A DNA stretch of 38,597 bases from positions 1-38,597 of the forward strand of contig NZ_JAGKSD010000020.1 in NCBI RefSeq assembly GCF_017942225.1, written 5' to 3'. The number at the start of each line of letters is the position of its first letter. Positions within the stretch are counted from its first letter, which is position 1. The notes under the pieces are model-generated. The model made no database searches and was not told the origin of the DNA. It worked only from the letters and a program-made list of their open reading frames with translations. This document shows positions 35,025 to 38,597 of the stretch, one piece after another. The stretch is from Corynebacterium sp. Marseille-P3884. GTDB taxonomy: Bacteria > Actinomycetota > Actinomycetes > Mycobacteriales > Mycobacteriaceae. The position numbers were made by a program, and so were the translations under genes.

Positions 35025-37583
35025 TTATTCCGCGATCGCGTCGAGCGGCGGGGTTTTCGCCGCACGCTGCGCCGGCCACAACGCCGCGACGATTCCGACG
35101 AGCACCGAACCTGCGAGCATCCCGCCGATCATCGTCCACGGGTAGGCGATATTCTCCAGACCCTGGTCGGCCAGCACCGTGAGGAAAGCCCACCCGAGCA
35201 ACAGACCCGCGCCCACGCCCAACAGTGCACCGAACACGGCGATCTGGACCGACTCCAGGATGATCATGGTGCGCACCTGCCCGCGTTGCGTGCCCACCGC
35301 GCGGAGCATGCCGATTTCCTGCCGGCGCTCAATCACCGACAGTGTCAGCGTGTTGATGATGCCGAGAACCGCGATCACCACCGCCAACGACAGCAGCGCG
35401 TAGAGGATGTACAGCATCTGGTTGATCATCTGCTGCGCTTCGCCGCCGATCTCCTCCGGGGTGCGGACCTGCACCACGATGTCATCGTGCACCGCCGCCT
35501 CGAGGTTGGCTCGCAGATCGTCCTCGCTGACAGACCCGTCGCCGTTCACGCCGACCATGAGCACCTTGAAGCTCTCCGGCGGCATGAGCTGCTCCACCGT
35601 CTTCTGCGATAAGACCCAGGACGCGAAGAGCTGGGAGTCCTCGAACAGGCCCGTCACCGTGGCTTCCGCCTCGGGCGCACTCTCCCACCCGGGCGCGGCG
35701 ATGGTCACCGTGTCCCCGACGGCCAGGCCCTTCTCGGAGGCGAGGGAGGCGGGGAGGAGAACGCCGCCGTCGTCAAGCGACGAGCTGCCCTCCGTCATGG
35801 TTAGCGCGACGAGCTCGCCCGGGTCTCCCGCGATGACATCCGTTGCTCCTACCGGTCCGAACTGGTTGCTGAATTCGCCGTTCACCGTCACGCGCGCCTG
35901 CGTGTACGAGACGACCTCGCCGGCACCGTCAACGTCCTTGACGCGTTCCGGCAGGTCGTTCGGGATGGGGAACGTGCCCAGCTGCGGCCCCTGTAGAATC
36001 ATGTCCGCGTCGACGTCGTTCTCCAGCACATCGTCGACGGAACGCTCCATCGTCGCGCCCAGCATGCCGATGACGGTCACCAACGCGATACCGAGCATGA
36101 GCGCGAACGCCGTCGCTGAGGCGCGGCGCGGATTGCGCTTCGAATTCGTCGCCGCGAGCGAGCCCACCGCACTGAACGGCGCGCCGATGATCCGGCCGAG
36201 GACCGGGACCACCGGCAACGACAATGCGGGGCCGGCGAGGAAGAGACCGACGATGACGAAGACCGCTGCGGCACCGATGAGCAGCGCGCGGCGTCCCGTC
36301 GAACCGTCGTCCCACATCACGCCCAACGCGAGAAGAGCCCCGCCCGCAGCGAGAAGCACCGTGCCGAACACCGTCCGCGCGAGGAGCGGCTGCGGAGCCG
36401 CCGACTCGCTTGACCGCATCGCCTCGACCGGCTCAACGCGGCCGGCGCGGCGGGCAGGAGCCCACGCCGACAGCACCGTCACCAGCGCGCCGACGACGAT
36501 CGGCACCGCCACTGCGCTCACGGACAGGCCCGATCCGGCGCCCGGCAGACCCATCCCCTTGGCGTCCATCACCGCGCGGATCACCGCCACCAAACCGGCG
36601 CCAGCCACGACACCCAGCGCTGATCCGAGCAGACCGATGAGCAAGGACTCCACTACGACGGAACGAGTGATCTGCCCCTTCGACGCACCGAGCGCGCGCA
36701 GCAGCGCGAATTCCTTCGTCCGCTGCGCCACGATCATCGAGAAAGTGTTAGCGATCAAGAACGTGCCCACCAACAGGCCCACGAGACCGAAAGCAGTCAG
36801 GAAATAACTGACGAAGCTCAAGCCTTGGCGGATCTGCTTGGAGAGGTCGTCGGCAAGCACGGAGCCCTCTTTAACCGTGAGGTCACTGTGTTCCTGCGCG
36901 ATACGGTCCTTAAGCTGCGCCGGATCGGTGCCCTCCGCCGCCTTGAGCGTGAGACCCGGAACGTACCGGCCGTTGGTATAAAACTCCACGAACGCGCTCT
37001 CCGGCACCTTCACCATCAGCGAAGCTGCCCGGTCGAGCTCATCGGTGTACAGACCCGTCACCGTCATCTCGTGGCGGCCCTCAGGGTCTACGACGATGAT
37101 TGTGTCGCCCACCGCGATGCCGTAATTCTCCGCGCCCGCCGCATTCAGCAGCGCCTCGCCCGGCTTCGTTGGACCGTTGCCCTCGGTGATATCGAAAGGC
37201 GGGCCCACGACAGCGTCGTCCGGGTAGTACAGGCCCACGCGCGCTTCGCCGCCGCCAGTCTGGATTGCATTCGCTTCAGCGTCGGCGACGACCACCGGCT
37301 CGGATCCGTCGACCGCAACCCGCGCGACCTGCGGGTCCGCCGCGAGCGACTCCCGTACCTCCGCGGGAACGACCGACTTGCCTTCCGCCGGCTTCACCGC
37401 CACGTCGACATCGTCGTACATGCTCGAGACAGCCGAATCGAAAGTGCGCTCGAGCATATTCGTGAACATCAGCGAGCCCGAAATGAACGCCGTGCCCAGC
37501 ACGACAGCGAGCACCGTGAGCGCGAGCCGCAGCTTGTGGGCGCCGATGTTACGCACCGACACCTTCGTCATCGCGCCCGCCAT
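35025..37583 (-). CDS. ABC transporter permease, FtsX/MacB type, two-domain
   Basis: 852 aa from ATG 37583, sharing one base with the ATPase stop (TGATG); ATG 37571 (MTKVSV) is an alternative. Membrane helix 1 (about 16-40), a large extracytoplasmic domain (45-250), an FtsX permease unit (about 255-390, containing RTKEFALLRALGASKGQI), further helices (about 405-480), a second external domain and a second FtsX unit at the end (VIERRQEIGMLRAVGTQRGQV). Such duplicated permeases work as mechanotransmitters, exporting lipids or peptides or activating envelope enzymes rather than classic transport. No membrane-fusion partner is present in the window. Confidence 0.95.
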   Translation of the reverse strand: MAGAMTKVSVRNIGAHKLRLALTVLAVVLGTAFISGSLMFTNMLERTFDSAVSSMYDDVDVAVKPAEGKSVVPAEVRESLAADPQVARVAVDGSEPVVVADAEANAIQTGGGEARVGLYYPDDAVVGPPFDITEGNGPTKPGEALLNAAGAENYGIAVGDTIIVVDPEGRHEMTVTGLYTDELDRAASLMVKVPESAFVEFYTNGRYVPGLTLKAAEGTDPAQLKDRIAQEHSDLTVKEGSVLADDLSKQIRQGLSFVSYFLTAFGLVGLLVGTFLIANTFSMIVAQRTKEFALLRALGASKGQITRSVVVESLLIGLLGSALGVVAGAGLVAVIRAVMDAKGMGLPGAGSGLSVSAVAVPIVVGALVTVLSAWAPARRAGRVEPVEAMRSSESAAPQPLLARTVFGTVLLAAGGALLALGVMWDDGSTGRRALLIGAAAVFVIVGLFLAGPALSLPVVPVLGRIIGAPFSAVGSLAATNSKRNPRRASATAFALMLGIALVTVIGMLGATMERSVDDVLENDVDADMILQGPQLGTFPIPNDLPERVKDVDGAGEVVSYTQARVTVNGEFSNQFGPVGATDVIAGDPGELVALTMTEGSSSLDDGGVLLPASLASEKGLAVGDTVTIAAPGWESAPEAEATVTGLFEDSQLFASWVLSQKTVEQLMPPESFKVLMVGVNGDGSVSEDDLRANLEAAVHDDIVVQVRTPEEIGGEAQQMINQMLYILYALLSLAVVIAVLGIINTLTLSVIERRQEIGMLRAVGTQRGQVRTMIILESVQIAVFGALLGVGAGLLLGWAFLTVLADQGLENIAYPWTMIGGMLAGSVLVGIVAALWPAQRAAKTPPLDAIAE

Positions 37584-38350
37584 CAGCCCTCGATTCCGTT
37601 CATCGTCGACAGGATCTCCTCCATCGTGGGCGCGCGGAGTTCATCGACGATATTTCCGTCCGCGAGGAACACAACGCGGTCCGCGTACGACGCCGCGCGC
37701 GCATCGTGCGTGACGATGACGACGGTCTGCTCGTCGCCGTCGACCGCCGCGCGCAGAATCTCCAGGACCTCGCGCGAAGAATTGGAGTCGAGGTTGCCCG
37801 TCGGCTCGTCTCCGAAAATGATTTCAGGGCGGCTCACCAGGGCACGCGCGCACGCCACGCGCTGCTGCTGGCCGCCGGACAGCTCGCTCGGACGGTGGCT
37901 CAGACGCTTCGCCAGACCGAGACGCTCGGTGATCTCGTCGTACCACGCGCCATCGACCTTCCGCCCCGCGATATCAGCCGGCAACGTGATATTCTCCGCC
38001 GCCGTCAGCGTGGGCACCAGGTTGAAGGACTGGAAAATGAAGCCCAGACGGTCGCGGCGCAGAGCAGTCAGCTCCTTCTCGCTCAACGTCGACAGCTCCG
38101 TCCCACCGATCTCCACGGAGCCGGCGTCGAAAGAATCCAGGCCCGCCATCGTGTGCATCAGCGTCGACTTGCCGGAACCACTCGGCCCCATGATCGCCGT
38201 GAATTCATTGCGCGCGAACTCCACGCTCACGCCATCCAGCGCGGTGACCTTCGTATCGCCTGCGCCATACGACTTCACCAAACTCACAGCGCGAGCAGCA
38301 GGAGCATTTCGCTTATCGACGACACCCTCCCCCACCGAATGCTTCCCCAT
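37583..38350 (-). CDS. ABC transporter ATP-binding protein (LolD/MacB type)
   Basis: 255 aa from ATG 38350, with AAGGAG 9 nt upstream; a GTG at 38356 is too close to it. Walker A GPSGSGKSTLMHT, Q loop in FIFQSFNLVPTLTA, signature LSGGQQQRVACARAL, Walker B IIFGDEPTGNLD, switch His in VIVTHDARAAS. The N-terminal 20 residues are a variable extension. Coupled to the permease by TGATG. Confidence 0.97.
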   Translation of the reverse strand: MGKHSVGEGVVDKRNAPAARAVSLVKSYGAGDTKVTALDGVSVEFARNEFTAIMGPSGSGKSTLMHTMAGLDSFDAGSVEIGGTELSTLSEKELTALRRDRLGFIFQSFNLVPTLTAAENITLPADIAGRKVDGAWYDEITERLGLAKRLSHRPSELSGGQQQRVACARALVSRPEIIFGDEPTGNLDSNSSREVLEILRAAVDGDEQTVVIVTHDARAASYADRVVFLADGNIVDELRAPTMEEILSTMNGIEG

Positions 38351-38387
38351 CTCCACACTCTCCTTGTCCGACGCAGGTTTATTGCAA

Positions 38388-38416
38388 CCCGGATTAGTTT
38401 ACGGAATATATCCGGG
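38388..38416 (-). promoter_or_regulatory. Candidate operator upstream of the ABC genes
   Basis: CCCGGAT (38388-38394) and ATCCGGG (38410-38416) form a perfect 7-bp inverted repeat with a 15-nt AT-rich centre, 38 nt upstream of the ATPase start. A minus-strand TAAACT in the centre could be the -10. It sits between the rrn terminator and the gene. Confidence 0.45.
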
Positions 38417-38426
38417 CATAGCGAAA

Positions 38427-38459
38427 GACCCCTAAGGATCGTCATTGTCCTTAGGGGTC
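38427..38459 (-). terminator. Terminator of the rRNA operon
   Basis: A perfect 12-bp stem (GACCCCTAAGGA 38427-38438 with 38448-38459) has a 9-nt loop and, on the minus strand, is followed by TTTCGCT. It is 18 nt beyond the 5S 3' end. Confidence 0.92.
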
Positions 38460-38477
38460 CTGCCTGAATTAAGTTTT

Positions 38478-38597
38478 TGGTCGGCGGTAACTTACTCTCC
38501 CACACCCTCCCGAGTGCAGTACCATCAGCGCGGGTGGGCTTAGCTTCCGGGTTCGGAATGGGACCGGGCGTTTCCCCACCGCTATCAACCACCGACA
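38478..38597 (-). rRNA. 5S ribosomal RNA (5' end at or just beyond the window edge)
   Basis: On the minus strand the sequence contains the conserved actinobacterial 5S core GGGGAAACGCCCGGTCCCAT, TCCGAACCCGGAAGCTAAG and GATGGTACTGCACTCGGGAG. The terminal stem GTCGGTGG near 38595 pairs with CCGCCGAC near 38480. Presumably the last gene of a 16S-23S-5S operon lying to the right. Confidence 0.95.

Overview
The window comes from a high-GC actinobacterium, almost certainly a Corynebacterium. Three things point there. A block of housekeeping genes matches the gene order I recall from Mycobacterium tuberculosis Rv1329c-Rv1343c (lprD, DUF3817, rdgB, rph, Rv1339-type phosphodiesterase, murI, rhomboid, P1 peptidase, DUF2017, clpS, pncB, dinG). 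A class Ib ribonucleotide reductase set (nrdH-I-E, nrdF) lies beside ctaD and serB. A thioester/VaFE-type surface protein of the kind common in corynebacteria sits at the left edge. No phage, transposase, CRISPR array or restriction system was seen.

Layout. 1-1.2 kb: 5' part of a secreted wall adhesin (minus). 1.5-2.6 kb: tRNA-Leu(UAG) and two small membrane proteins (plus), then an 83-bp dyad. 2.7-6.8 kb: lipoprotein, rdgB, rph, phosphodiesterase and murI (one minus-strand run), then a MarR regulator. 7.0-10.0 kb: rhomboid, P1 peptidase, DUF2017, clpS (minus). 10.0-13.4 kb: pncB and dinG, translationally coupled (plus), diverging from clpS. 13.4-17.3 kb: PTH2-like protein, serB, ctaD (minus). 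17.6-22.0 kb: nrdF and nrdHIE with NrdR-type boxes. 22.2-24.6 kb: large VWA membrane protein and a cysteine-free ribosomal protein L36. 24.8-28.8 kb: nadE, a small ORF, fructosamine kinase plus ogt, and two low-complexity lipoproteins. 28.9-30.6 kb: TetR regulator and a tandem GNAT protein. 30.8-32.3 kb: tRNA-Ala(GGC), membrane DsbA-like protein and MauE/DoxX-like protein. 32.4-35.0 kb: pgm and a crcB pair. 35.0-38.4 kb: MacB/FtsX-type ABC exporter. 38.4-38.6 kb: rrn terminator and 5S rRNA (minus).

How the genes work together. pncB and nadE are two steps of NAD synthesis from nicotinate. nrdHIEF makes deoxynucleotides while rdgB cleans non-canonical ones from the pool. murI supplies D-glutamate for peptidoglycan. 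The DsbA/MauE pair probably forms disulfides in exported proteins. ctaD is the catalytic subunit of the aa3 oxidase.

The clearest large-scale pattern is that about fourteen genes carry a TANNNT -10 hexamer exactly 6-8 nt before the start codon, usually with no Shine-Dalgarno sequence. That is the layout of leaderless mRNAs, and it fixes several start codons (nrdF, murI, the LprD-like gene). I did not find a convincing wholly new multi-gene system. The least explained loci are the two divergent-to-ogt lipoproteins (one with a canonical EF-hand loop), the VWA membrane protein, the TetR/double-GNAT cassette and the 83-bp intergenic dyad.
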